DNA from: Candidatus Peregrinibacteria bacterium
Lineage (GTDB): Bacteria > Patescibacteriota > Gracilibacteria > UBA1369 > JABINC01
Length of the DNA: 50,979 nt
Assembly (NCBI GenBank): GCA_018697675.1
Contig: JABINC010000042.1
Coordinates: forward strand, 71,077-122,055
Reading direction: 5' to 3'
The notes beneath the pieces were generated by a model. The model was not told the DNA's origin and searched no databases. It saw nothing but the letters and a program-made list of their open reading frames with translations. This document shows, in pieces, positions 37,101-42,822 of this stretch (positions within the stretch are counted from its first letter, which is position 1; every line of letters starts with the position of its first letter). The translations under genes were made by a program, and so were the position numbers.

Positions 37101-38465
37101 AGAGATGGTGACAAAGACGGGGATGGACTGACAAATAGTCAGGAGTTCAATCTCGGTACAAATCCGAATAATGCTGACACTGATTCTGATGGACTTCCGG
37201 ATATGCAAGAAGTGCTGCAAGCCACTGATCCTGTGAGAGTGAATAGTTCACCGTTTAATGATATTCCTATCAGCGATCGAATGTATGACACGGTCTATGA
37301 TTTTTATACGAAAGGAATTATTCAAGGATATATGATCGAAGGTCGACAAGTATTTCGACCGGAGAAGCACATTACACGTGCTGAATTTACGAAAATCATG
37401 CTTGAGATCCTGTGTATAGAACCTCGGCCAGAAGCGTATGAAGAGCCGCCGGTCTTCAATGATATTGCTTGGAGTGAAGATCTGCCTTGGTACTACCCTA
37501 TTACAAAAGAATCATTCTTCAGAAACTTTATTACTGGATATTTAGCCGAAGTGGATGCACGGGGCAGAGCGCCTTACAAACCAAATCGAACTATCAATTT
37601 CGCTGAGACTGCCAAAATTATAGAAGAGGTGCTTTCTAGATTTGTTACCGAAGAAGGAACTACTGTACTCCAGAGTCTCGAGGAAATCGAAGTCGGCACT
37701 CCGTGGTATCTCCCATACCTCAAGATCGCGCGCGATCTGACTCCATATATCAATCTAAAAGATCAAGTGCGGGAAGCATTTATCTTGAGCGCAGAGGAGG
37801 CGAAAACTCCGGGCACCGCCCTCACCCGCTACAAGTTCTTGGAAATCTCTGAGCGAGTTTTGAATGTATATAGTTGTTATGAAATTGATTCTGATAGAGA
37901 TGGACTTCCTAACTACCTAGAAGCAAGGTTTGGAACAGACCCAAATAGTGCTGATACAGATGGAGATGGCATAAATGACCTGGACGAAATCTTGAATGGA
38001 TTAGATCCAAATGATGAAGGCGATGGTGGGACTGGTGATGGAGCTGCCGGTGGAGATACAGATCCTGATGGAGATGGGCTTTCAAATGACGTGGAAGAAG
38101 ACCTCGGTACTGACCCTCTAGATCCAGACTCAGATCATGGAGGTGTCAGAGATGGAGAAGAAGTTGATCGTGGCACTGACCCAAATTATACAGCGGATGA
38201 TTTCCCAACCGACACATCTGACCTACCAGATCTAACTGCCGATATAGGAGATGGATTCACAGATGCTGATTCATTTGCAAACAATGAAGAGCCTGGGGCG
38301 CATATTACAATCCCTGCCTGCACAGTCTGCCCTTGTCCTGTGAGTATTGAGAATAGTGCAGATGTCAAAGAGGATGATATAATCTTCACAGCAATTACCA
38401 GCGTCGACAATTCTGAAATTTTCACTGCCAGTGATCCAGTTACTTTTGTAGGAAAACTTGATTAA
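22164..38465 (+). CDS. Giant secreted surface protein with two SLH triplets
   Basis: About 5,433 residues from the ATG at 22164, chosen because it begins a normal signal peptide (KKWLSLLVIATLIAT, cleavage near RPAYS, residue 40); an in-frame TTG at 22017 would place 49 basic residues in front. Modules by eye: TSP3/EF-hand-like calcium repeats (about 315-373, 475-510, 1213-1247, 1551-1595, 1821-1940, 4957-5028, 5242-5342); SLH domains at 1598-1812 (first has GTFRPSNKLTREQFVKI) and 5031-5238; Ig/invasin-like regions (1248-1335, 1963-2406); FG-GAP-like repeats (2760-2893, 4150-4180); a DUF11-like domain (3005-3107); helical region (3493-3640); proline-rich 3736-3768; Ala/Ser/Asp repeats 3852-3937; FecR-like repeats (4273-4533); PKD-like 4578-4688; a C-terminal CTVCPC. 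Likely a calcium-stabilised cell-surface or S-layer-linked fibre. No catalytic domain seen. Confidence 0.93.
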   Translation: MRPPLAIQQVFEAWGKKWLSLLVIATLIATQLVNVRPAYSEEPDEEYSLVAILVESEILDTFRRFDGLSADYAPLTAETIRSRVERYAEDVQSKLPYTKTAIISVGADEDPRNISSVLERLYFEGERNGKEVAKLVGVEIVGDLPIPVVNKNGNRFMSMYPYTDFKEKAYIYNPESGDFETNKEARDVQPEVWHGVITSPVEYKIDCEEVEGKKTRLDDGSCMNEEAYELIAQFFDKNHLFNKGLAGFDEFDNKMLIANEVVEENVINRLGFSNYQRYIDHMEDTAYHRYTKELAEELFTEINGELDELGADELGVDNDGDGAVDEDGRDDNNADGDDKTDEDGPGDMDGDNCPGECNKDDDRDCKDLDKDGIRSYIENQIEQDFENVFGDLIAEGKAINPTEGAYKNKMFPFPPISALLFSMGIIPPYDRTMCEDEDPREDDPNCYGDPDPNSEDLEHIMAIALGEQIFHPEWDDDEDGFCDEDGTADNDNDGDGKFDEDHGGEPDDSESGYFGDLPDVQSKMIIDRYLQKYYSQFEKHLGNTNNWTTNTGRYNARGMRSDGLVRNDTDTLIGLISKKDEFVKNYLRAQNEYLEGKVDGVVDEIQEDIPLIGKVIVSARLKYDHDNNSETPLFMTPPIPIDFTNHSIKQHSMILTPYIWGKPAHEIESAVECSLYLGTYEDCSTTGDGNCEDSKIVETNRVYDPLTSGIYNRDTDDEDETYPDNLKDGDDYGGCFGNNIENREWCFPDNSKGPIRSKKGTMKIEEDIPVDYRACYDFKLSSGFYGDPLIPVPLPHQPNTYLYWAENLADVTWKLGQDGIYNTTTPPHPPINFSGVGDSVDNEDEFEDALEYYKDNFLLFNGARPSPYTPYDEIFPPILDDPINDIYYTLGDLLEAMDYDISVNQIVSEDLFANGESPVVIDDPLERVDQAVFTMDRHYVARTPAPNGDPVLTPTLAQAHTIPSVVQHKEPTSDTIMQQVESGITRDLPVDSPRYTTFRGQDLAYKKIIYPNLFRYESVDDFREELLAKDEEIASLPGAENFDDVLAETIDEELNREMIEDAIAWVNMDIDEKHRYMLTTFLNPEERPFIKRPDKGYEVMYFVGNGDSRGYNFSFNGAVPEEETDEPFLEAEGAAARAAQAAIENSMTDRAESEEDEEGSGGAANMQIEGLPLFEWLEAMVEWVDDLSEQVSFGDTETYCGNLPDDETALEPDYDNDGIADSEDTSPFSPDKNKDGILDGAENTSLLDISVDRRLVKADGKEEILITITGKELTTSGYERNLSDSFTQVELFLTEKEKRIFEPVGYTESALIRGEAEFKVISTLVPDEIIVSATPINREDLKRTQGLSIRSAKERVNLVTYVHETKERTVTYDEEILENIIIKKDDSNIVARLDAEIGELQILDPSFEKQFIASNGDEVSHIIVNRKGSDESIAKISLNPDSFEFKNLGEGVEVMEAGENFEVLNAEGRKVVLVSANGHVFLNPGYTVSFKNDILSNLVIFSEENIALFEIELEVDFTEVIVNLKEIARNENRLKKFFGRFMPSVFASEFADADRDGLDNMQEFVIGTDIEISDTDGDKFSDSQEFFAGYHPLRVGALLFKDVAENHEAFRAIIELYLRGILSGFDDGTFRPSNKLTREQFVKINLGAACIDCSAFSESVKESIDADYSRAPFPDTNITPELQYCVAKGKIDGIVSGYLGEPYEGFFVPLNNISRAEATKVLIETAASLVDSSKFDANTYSGNDRPWFYNYIIESQEHGLYPKNRFTEVDHLSTERFTNWFNIQIVNNGDFMTWLAEPITRAEFAMMVQNLFQVSDCQAADRDGDGLSDNAETFQYGTDPFDPDTDKGGITDGEEIVRNMNPLDKRDEGKYREFETVDAPEEELTLSDDTDSDGLSNEEELALGTDPEDADSDGDGISDSDEVLFGTDPNSSRDGDQVEDILGESADDGDDDGGNGGIEIEGYFIEKEVVFREKKADETFVSDIIIPKDVIPVSELSENLIVEAQILDSAGRINFDDNSSVVQFIVEDDSFGELERQTIQVVDGSAITTLLSKPTSGNYSVRAIVINKRIAPDDKSVLIHSLDPVDIEIEARTNVLQAGVISRVDADINLKDKFDNFANYDVYRVQVEADGPVRIGNADEDENLEGLQLIFSEGKRTLELFSLEKPGEITVKAHILGPDGEKLKTALLDLESHKEINLELSHTNPDMRADASSDTEVRITVVNEDGIRLDGFNEAVHVSLSDESLGVIRSNSEVQMEGGFGTAVLRSSTIAGKLIIHAESVGVNPGVTTIAIEPLSPAFIQLTADSDTLFTEEGETLTLSANLFDKYGNPVLNSEGTGGLLQFSITPETSDFAELETVNPIPTKKGKVEIKLLPKKLSGPIHVMVEDFNDQLTPAAIRLYAKKRVDFEDIKSANPNVLFASLLGTGSADITEENSFAAWTAVSGRTQSVVSLLKDPESFVKRLQVKGNALISNIDTTYLYTDVIPANDPLQPTRFAVKDILTDKILLDVFMRVSPTRRMYLNIEDPGLTQEGIFLNLLTEAERFGAAKHKENLNLTEHGRTVLSVTPDGKINVIDKSFDLKLDSLAAYPRLTIWKSGNVIAEILMNFSFDKDVRILDEKFDFKTSGSLNTGIYIVPHLGLTTFQLEKTFNGNSSKNPVSYSLTDTSQPLPSEQSPGSTYLSLEHAHTTQGIGFEDDNKHILLFSSGMMAGEAMKDNMSEIGILLGDATISLEPRDIPDSGFDRTIGTKILNGTELIKEIRPYDYNDDGLSDLLVSYEDGDVKLLRNKHALNRFEDAGTLISVKNGILSEDTADFDDNGFEDIVIAAREPCRADEVICVDMYWNDEGEFKRENLKLELDQQIHMLRAGDVNNDKDPDIVVSDASGSIYVFYNEKGKINTEGSFVGNLGVKIDPDMNLKDELLISHPQMRRDNLSTSNDDNLFRKLSVLDDRGFAGGASTSHFDEINSLQNSGKNLKIAEPKVKTEKEFIRLQYDDAFFSSSKVATDINEDILMPGDSVEYKITLRNTSGFTISDVILSDTVPDSMTLDKESISCESCTGFDLEFTNSLKRPFTIRNFSVPAGEAVEIRYEATINNVPKVNITLQENFTDHFDSYLDIAASPEGNTSGIMTYFYSDFLQEGGKVKYTKSSFIPTIEDKASGEFEPEDGVDREAPLNASSEEHDPDEHSEELLDTHKDFFTGDLDGDGLPNQWDSVSGDLSLLNFTLDMDDNAIGQVLDMASAVVEDAISKLTCSGGCLALPLNISFFTPGQFNMFGMPVGFDNGLPLFCWGAVNTPPGVGTASLCSGSTGGRLYLSPTLNGGLVFSVCIGVDKAGQCWSFNIPLLQALGVCDKINGSIESAMSVATSMISSVNGVMALAMNGQSSGGSDESSGGVVSYNLGSYSVPSSSNSNIRVPGFPSVFTDWIDRQTEEFGDLLDLPDIYFIYPDPQSMVGSFNPSKNQELKMTSLYDALNFMNSLPLFNIESEEIIFRLPAVTQIEIQKLQQDAERFTENLRSQLEYYKTAGEGLEAGATGQALASVEGQQFIEGLDEFIRSIEQNMLVMEEYSKLPEKIMEYRFAVSTYVTQIICYVDTILNYSGGYVIKNKNRVKAWTKAIIDVIDSVKTWQGLLNLSVSYQESCDKCTTSRQSLMELMMKVFVTIPSPPIIDLPKWPDIVLDISRIQGGITLYFPELKIVPEPIVLPELPKIFIPQNMPAGELMTFMRSFSFPEVAVIPGPPRLPDLPKLPGLPLPKLPDLPPPPKFPELPSALSGTVKGLEKIIKIVCLVKNGFIPTNEAQLKTKVEELTARGSDLLLPIDKGFAIETPDIKIDFVDRIEINTRINLDVDVTPLKDAISGISEKAGQLTDALSGAIEVGTDAVNNLSETASDVTSDVSDAAEGAVDSVSGAGSDLSDEASGAVDGAADTAEEAVDGATEGSPELEARLDQMKNIIDELSPQVARFNKETAGFSDDLKIVADIEWLDTDSPVLNRDLDDLRLNAYDLRGLDSGYLKDLDSLKTELITYVDTMHENTNRFGDNLEIENVTRMFAADGAAAFLKPDKSTVSFENDYTEDTSFISAKEQLQQIFADTRDLKDTWIYGRPLAANSVMERGAELSGGGAEILHKGIYIHTPEGDSEKVVNYVKESGSGSLLVFEDVDRDNDDDLIYTLGSDIYLKENYKKEREGKFYRKPAKTYELSELLPEDTAVNMFKLVDLGNGTVNVKWLENHSASGYELEIKHALNDFFRKGETATERILAIPKSYPTSEFTPKINEATLDVLNGEIEVESSTEEFSNLIPGDLIRTGSGEAIIRFDGETEEGSRIKLEEDTVFEIPDITASSPEIYVEGEATILTGDNVLARGGNIFSTGNNSKITVNFDTREELVVEANSNFEIPLLSKGDSVITDLDGSVQIESHPRRIVSRGDVISPKGGILLHATTNSKMKFQSNFSGMTIIAIDRNTKFVVPSSIPSDTEIEVVRGQIELIDLNSEPEVGDAYVGMLLTPNSVLRTYDNSSAKVDHLGAEINLSEVESLRILPLNDTGNPQLNFELENGNYYTKIRALSSDGARSTVSPQTLFAPQECGDERPAFASSGSSRKKVSIFKPLEIDGSSSNDLDGEIEEYFYDLDLSEDKDRDGDATNDDEDPSDENIDPKVTVGPYQDLETRYLKLWVKDQGGNLSAQEIAVDIYVPDIILSPVSAEKGIIQGHTSPRESEMPFRIIRNRDGMFDTLKDSDGNDIFYTDENGSYYIDDFKLDEEIVVKNAAGDQIANIDEDTGRTVITDDNYRLRALPANNSLPTRVNLENIDSGEVLLTTLLIPEVNTDVSIDDDINYSGEILRNLTGVHIKPYPNPTTSFMPISATDRLYPGGVNIFNGNDRIGIVASNGNVHLFDESLTLRVKGSTVSNDPYVLELHKEGNVLADIYISIFDGDGLQFDYIVGDPERAFDVTFTGSSTEGDNPDSDNDGFSDDFELMHQLNPLEPDRDGDKDGDGLTNSQEFNLGTNPNNADTDSDGLPDMQEVLQATDPVRVNSSPFNDIPISDRMYDTVYDFYTKGIIQGYMIEGRQVFRPEKHITRAEFTKIMLEILCIEPRPEAYEEPPVFNDIAWSEDLPWYYPITKESFFRNFITGYLAEVDARGRAPYKPNRTINFAETAKIIEEVLSRFVTEEGTTVLQSLEEIEVGTPWYLPYLKIARDLTPYINLKDQVREAFILSAEEAKTPGTALTRYKFLEISERVLNVYSCYEIDSDRDGLPNYLEARFGTDPNSADTDGDGINDLDEILNGLDPNDEGDGGTGDGAAGGDTDPDGDGLSNDVEEDLGTDPLDPDSDHGGVRDGEEVDRGTDPNYTADDFPTDTSDLPDLTADIGDGFTDADSFANNEEPGAHITIPACTVCPCPVSIENSADVKEDDIIFTAITSVDNSEIFTASDPVTFVGKLD

Positions 38466-38473
38466 AAAAAATT

Positions 38474-39064
38474 ATGAAAAAACTTTTCTCAACAATTGGA
38501 ATTATTCTCACACTTGTACTGTCTCTCAACTCCGCGCAATTAGCGCTCGCATCCGCGACAGATACGGATTTTGGTCCAATGTATTACTTAGAAGATGGTG
38601 AGACCGTAGATTATGAAAAGAGTGCCTGTGAAATAGGCTTACAGGTTTTTATAGCTGAAAAAGGAGCTGACTATCATGAATTTATGAGCAAACATATGAG
38701 CAACCCGGACATACCCGACAACCTGCTCGATCCTGCAATGGAAAAATATGAAGCTTACAAAAAAATGCTAAAAGATGAATATTTCAAATACAAAGCAAAG
38801 ACCGGCCGATTCATTGCAACGCAATTGGAACAGCTAGAAAAGTGTTTTGCTATTGTTGATAATGAGATCAAAGAAAGAGAAATTCACTTGGATCAAAGTT
38901 TCACGGCTGGGGCGTTTGACCGTGCAACTCTCCGCTACACGGATCGCTTGGGTGTCATAAACACCAGGCTTGAAGAATTGCATTTTCAATTTGCTCAGTT
39001 CCTCGGTCGCATGAAATCATTTTCTGATGGCCTCCCTTGTTATTCAAATAAATGTGCTAAATAA
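38474..39064 (+). CDS. Secreted protein A of the giant-protein operon
   Basis: I do not recognise this 196-residue protein. It has a clear signal peptide (MKKLFSTIGIILTLVLSLNSAQLALAS, cleavage near residue 27). The mature part is helical and charged, with a coiled-coil stretch (EQLEKCFAIVDNEIKEREI, about 118-136) and four cysteines: one near residue 50, one in KCFAIV, and two in the C-terminal CYSNKC. It starts 8 bases after the giant gene stop, so it is certainly cotranscribed. Two or more disulfides are possible. Likely partner or assembly factor of the giant protein. Confidence 0.75.
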   Translation: MKKLFSTIGIILTLVLSLNSAQLALASATDTDFGPMYYLEDGETVDYEKSACEIGLQVFIAEKGADYHEFMSKHMSNPDIPDNLLDPAMEKYEAYKKMLKDEYFKYKAKTGRFIATQLEQLEKCFAIVDNEIKEREIHLDQSFTAGAFDRATLRYTDRLGVINTRLEELHFQFAQFLGRMKSFSDGLPCYSNKCAK

Positions 39065-39067
39065 TTT

Positions 39068-39745
39068 ATGAAAAAATTGAATTCGAAAATCTGTGGAATA
39101 ATTATCATGGGAGCGCTCATGTCTGCCGTGCTGTATCCATTTGCCGTTGATGCTGCAAAAAAGAAAAGTGATTATAATAAAGAATATCTCTCGATGACTT
39201 CCGTCCAAGAAATGTATCTAACTTACAATGGAAGAATTAATTCATTGTTTAATGATGCGATAAAAATGACTCTTTCGGACGAAGGAATTGTTGAAATATA
39301 TAAGAATGATAGGAAGCAAAAAGAAGCTTGTAATAATCCGAAGAATATCGCTTCTGCTTGTATATTTAGGAAAGCGCTTTTTGAATATCGTGGCTACAAA
39401 GAAGCCATGCAAAGTGCGAAAAAGAAAACAGATGCAGTGCCACTTTTCAAAGATGCCACTGCTCCAGAAACGCCCAGTGCGGCAAGCTTGGCTGCAGGGA
39501 CAAAAACTAGTTTTATAAATGCAGAAATTGGGGAAGGTGAAAATGGACGAGCCATGGAGGCTCTCGATCAAACTCTCGCTTTTTATGATGAATTCGGAAC
39601 TTCATATCAAATGCATCTCGACAATCAACGTATTATCAAAGCTCTAGAAAAATTTAACAAACGTCTCTCCGAAGTTCGCACGGAAAGCTATGAGCTACCT
39701 GGGAAATTCCATGATGCTACAAGTGATGGAGCTGGCTGCACCTAG
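39068..39745 (+). CDS. Secreted protein B of the giant-protein operon
   Basis: A 225-residue protein of unknown family with a signal peptide (MKKLNSKICGIIIMGALMSAVLYPFAVDA, cleavage near residue 30). The mature part is helical, has CNNPKNIASAC (two cysteines, likely a disulfide loop, about residues 89-99) and a final Cys next to the C-terminus. It starts 3 bases after the previous gene stop. The same features (signal peptide, helical, few spaced cysteines) recur in all four downstream genes, which suggests a set made for one structure. Confidence 0.75.
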   Translation: MKKLNSKICGIIIMGALMSAVLYPFAVDAAKKKSDYNKEYLSMTSVQEMYLTYNGRINSLFNDAIKMTLSDEGIVEIYKNDRKQKEACNNPKNIASACIFRKALFEYRGYKEAMQSAKKKTDAVPLFKDATAPETPSAASLAAGTKTSFINAEIGEGENGRAMEALDQTLAFYDEFGTSYQMHLDNQRIIKALEKFNKRLSEVRTESYELPGKFHDATSDGAGCT

Positions 39746-39764
39746 AAAATATCTTCAAAAATAA

Positions 39765-41534
39765 ATGAAAAATCTTTTACTCAAAATTTGTTTGATTGCG
39801 ATAAGCGTACTGGTCAGTACGTCAACTGCGTATGCCGTAGCAGATGATGGCTCTAATGTGCTTTCGCTGGATGAGCAATTTTTTGAGCTCCTACTCGCAG
39901 ATCAGCAAGTTACTAGACCCAACATTGATCCAAAGAAAATTTGGGCTCAAAACAAAGGTGATAATCGAGGGCAGAATATGTATATGATGATATTGAATGA
40001 AGTTGATGATAAACCTTTCAAAGATGCCATAGAAGAATTATCAACGACAATCTCATTCCCACATTCCAAAACTGGCGAGGAGGTATTTTTCTCTCAAGAA
40101 GATTGGAAAAATATCTATGTTGGAAGAAGTATGGCACCGATCACCCAAAAACTTGGACTAGGTATCAATGCCGCAAATGCATATCATTCGATAATGCTCT
40201 CTTATGTTACGCAGCAGGTAAATAGTAATGAATTTGTGAACAACCTCAGAGCCAAAAGCATGGCAAGTACGATTTTTATGGATGGAGATCTCACGAATTC
40301 TGGATTTGATCTCATAAATGATCTGGATATTATAGAATTAATTTTGTTTGGGAGTATTGAAGAGGGGCCATATGACAGAGCTCTCGGTAGTGTCGGGCTA
40401 CCTCCACGACCAACTCTTGGCGGAGAAAATTTCACTAGCGCATCTGGAGAAATTATTACCGGAGATTTATCAAGTGAGTCATCTGGTGCTTCGACCTCTA
40501 GTACTGTAGCAAGTGTTTTCCCACCGGCTGACCAAAGTTTCGCCGATGATGAGAAAGAATTTCCAGAAGCAACTTCGAAAAAAGCCGCGATGCTCTATAA
40601 TCCAACGGGGCTCCATCCATTAGAATGTGAAACCGACAATAATATTGGCGAAGCCGTGGATGATTATATAGATGACCTGCCAAATGGAAATAAATTTGAA
40701 ATTCCAAAACCAGACAAGGGGGATGGTGAAGATTCTGGAGACAGGGATGATAGCTCCGAAACAGCTGAAAAGGACGACTCAGGAGACGCGAAAGGAGACG
40801 ATGATGGGCATTCAGTCGATGACGATGCAGAAAGCTCGCCTGAGGACACATTTGATGATATCGATCCTGCAAAAGAGTATGAATGGGAAACTCCGACTCT
40901 TTGTAATGGAATTTTTTGTATAGAAATAATATTTGCGAATGATGAAGATGGACGTGGCACATATAAGGCCAATGATAATTGTATCGCATGCCACATGGAA
41001 TTTTTGCTGGCAAATATGGAGAGACTGCTTTCAAAAACTTTAACTCCGAGCAAAGCTCCTGGAAATTTGTTTGAATCCGGAAAATGCAAAAAAGGATTCA
41101 CTCAGATCAAACCAAATATAAATATCTATGCTATCAAAAAACCTATCCCTACTCCTCCGGAAACAAATCCAATGTTCCAGTCGAGCAATCCTTTTGAAGA
41201 TTTCCAGCGTGAGATGAGCGAAGGTTACGGAACGGGCAAAGGTGGAAAAGTTAGCAGATTTACAAAACATATAGTTCAGTATAGTGAAAACCGCACACTA
41301 AGCTCTGTACTTACAGAAGTTGATAAGGCCGCTTCAACCACACAAGCTGAATTAGATACAAACCGAGAAATTTCTAATATTCAACAAGCTATCAATATAA
41401 AAGTGCAAAAGCATCAGGATATTTCTGCTGGATTAGAACAAACCAGCACGTATTTCTCTTCGATGGGACAGTCCCTTGCTGAAGTAAATTCAGGGGCCTG
41501 TGAAGCACTCCGCGGCAAAAAAAGCTGTGAATAA
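39765..41534 (+). CDS. Secreted protein C with acidic linker and one CxxCH motif
   Basis: A 589-residue protein of unknown family. The signal peptide is MKNLLLKICLIAISVLVSTSTAYA (about 24 residues). An N-terminal helical domain (about 30-260) is followed by an Asp/Ser/Lys-rich acidic linker (about 310-365), then a cysteine-bearing domain (LCNGIFCIEIIF, about 378-390) holding DNCIACHMEF (about 405-414), a single CxxCH heme-type motif, and a helical C-terminus (about 510-580) ending in two cysteines. One CxxCH is not proof of heme. It could instead be part of a disulfide set with the neighbouring cysteines. It lies 19 bases after gene B. Confidence 0.75.
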   Translation: MKNLLLKICLIAISVLVSTSTAYAVADDGSNVLSLDEQFFELLLADQQVTRPNIDPKKIWAQNKGDNRGQNMYMMILNEVDDKPFKDAIEELSTTISFPHSKTGEEVFFSQEDWKNIYVGRSMAPITQKLGLGINAANAYHSIMLSYVTQQVNSNEFVNNLRAKSMASTIFMDGDLTNSGFDLINDLDIIELILFGSIEEGPYDRALGSVGLPPRPTLGGENFTSASGEIITGDLSSESSGASTSSTVASVFPPADQSFADDEKEFPEATSKKAAMLYNPTGLHPLECETDNNIGEAVDDYIDDLPNGNKFEIPKPDKGDGEDSGDRDDSSETAEKDDSGDAKGDDDGHSVDDDAESSPEDTFDDIDPAKEYEWETPTLCNGIFCIEIIFANDEDGRGTYKANDNCIACHMEFLLANMERLLSKTLTPSKAPGNLFESGKCKKGFTQIKPNINIYAIKKPIPTPPETNPMFQSSNPFEDFQREMSEGYGTGKGGKVSRFTKHIVQYSENRTLSSVLTEVDKAASTTQAELDTNREISNIQQAINIKVQKHQDISAGLEQTSTYFSSMGQSLAEVNSGACEALRGKKSCE

Positions 41535-41542
41535 TTAAACAT

Positions 41543-42598
41543 ATGAAAAAACTAATTTCAACAATCTGTATCATCTTTATCCTCGTTCTAACTGCACCTG
41601 TGCAGACCTTCGCGGAACAATCTGAAGATGTGGTAAACGAACCGGTAGCGCAAGTAGACTGCTTCGGCGGCAAAGAGCAATTTGGATCGTTCCTACGTTC
41701 ATTTATATCGTTCGATCAATTCGGAATGTTTTTTCGAGACATCTTTATGAATGCCTGCCAGTACACTGCGGTGAAACTTGTAAAAGACGACCTCACAGAT
41801 CTCCGAGAGAGAATCCGTGACTCATATTACAGATGTGACAACCACCAAGCTTCCAACCTTCGATTGGAATACAACCGTCGCGAAGCCGAATTATTTTTCC
41901 TTCGAAATCTTGTCAAAACAGATGGGAAAACCCTCGTAAAAGTAGACCTCGCATCACTGAAGGAAAAAATGAAAAAACAGTTCGTCAGCAATCGTAAATA
42001 TTTCTTGGAACGTCCAAAAGAGGGCGCTAAAAAAGAATTATTTGATGATGTTTGGAATGATTTTATTTCCAGATATGACCAGCAATATTTCATAGATTGT
42101 AAGGGCGACATTGAGCTTATCCAAAACAAAATCAATAGTTTGCGAGATACCATAGATGGGATTGTTCAGGAGTTTGCGCAAGATGCCGCGGAGCTCCAAG
42201 ATATGAAAGAACGTCGTGGCGAAGCTATGGGTAATAAAACTTCTCCAGAAGAAGCTTTGAAACTCAATGCCATGAATATTTTTGCGCATGCCATAAATCA
42301 AGTTTCTCCTCAGAAATTTGGACAAGACGTAATTCGTGAACTTGAATCTAACACAATAACTCAATTGGAATTAACCCAACGTTTAGCCGCAGAAGAACGC
42401 AGATTCCAGATGGATCAACAGCATGCTGAAAAATTCGCAAAATACAAAATCAAATATCAGATGACTTCAAATCCTATTTCAAATGATTATTCAGAGCGCG
42501 CAGATATGATCGTTGAAAGCCTTGAAAACGCGAACTTGGAAGCGCTAGATGTCAGTAGCTGTCTCGGATTTGTAAACGGAACTCAGTGCTCACAGTAG
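41543..42598 (+). CDS. Secreted protein D of the giant-protein operon
   Basis: A 351-residue protein of unknown family with a signal peptide (MKKLISTICIIFILVLTAPVQTFA, about 24 residues). The mature protein is mostly long helices, coiled-coil-like at about 180-230 and 265-310, with cysteines near residue 39 (VDCFGG), 71, 94, 193 and two at the C-terminus (SCLGFVNGTQCSQ). It is last in the operon, 8 bases after gene C and about 20 bases before a bidirectional terminator. Helical secreted proteins of this sort can act as scaffold or chaperone for a surface fibre (inference). Confidence 0.75.
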   Translation: MKKLISTICIIFILVLTAPVQTFAEQSEDVVNEPVAQVDCFGGKEQFGSFLRSFISFDQFGMFFRDIFMNACQYTAVKLVKDDLTDLRERIRDSYYRCDNHQASNLRLEYNRREAELFFLRNLVKTDGKTLVKVDLASLKEKMKKQFVSNRKYFLERPKEGAKKELFDDVWNDFISRYDQQYFIDCKGDIELIQNKINSLRDTIDGIVQEFAQDAAELQDMKERRGEAMGNKTSPEEALKLNAMNIFAHAINQVSPQKFGQDVIRELESNTITQLELTQRLAAEERRFQMDQQHAEKFAKYKIKYQMTSNPISNDYSERADMIVESLENANLEALDVSSCLGFVNGTQCSQ

Positions 42599-42611
42599 AA
42601 ATATTCTGCAA

Positions 42612-42654
42612 CAAAAAACAGTGAGCATCCCCCTCAGTCAGCCCACTGTCTTTT
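42612..42654. terminator. Bidirectional terminator
   Basis: ACAGTGAGC (42618-42626) pairs with GCCCACTGT (42641-42649), 8 of 9 pairs. On the plus strand TCTTTT follows; on the minus strand the stem is followed by six T. It ends both the giant operon and the two small minus-strand genes. Confidence 0.65.
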
Positions 42655-42745
42655 AGCCCTGTCTTTTGTTTTTGACGTACAGAATGCAGAATTTTCGCAC
42701 CAGCACGTATGTTTTTGTTTTTTCTCAAGTAAATGAGAGTGTACT

Positions 42746-42822
42746 TGATCCAATGAAGGATTACCTTGTGAATCCGGCTAATGCCGGGGAGAGGAACCTC
42801 ACGACTTCAGACCAAGACTGAA
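42746..42822 (+). ncRNA. Possible structured RNA (three hairpins, ydaO-like signature)
   Basis: Three successive hairpins on the plus strand: TGATCC/GGATTA (42746-42763), CCGGC-TAAT-GCCGG (42774-42787) and TTCAG/CTGAA (42806-42822), with GTGA...TCAC closing the middle. GAATCCGG...GGGGAGAGGAACC resembles the 5' part of the c-di-AMP (ydaO/yuaA) riboswitch, but the rest of that RNA is not recognisable and no plus-strand gene follows. It overlaps the 3' end of the zinc-ribbon gene, so it could be chance. Confidence 0.25.

Noticed and set aside
42672-42700. Plus-strand promoter (TTGACG) before the three-hairpin element
   Set aside because: No -10 box stands at a suitable distance, so I do not claim transcription of that element.
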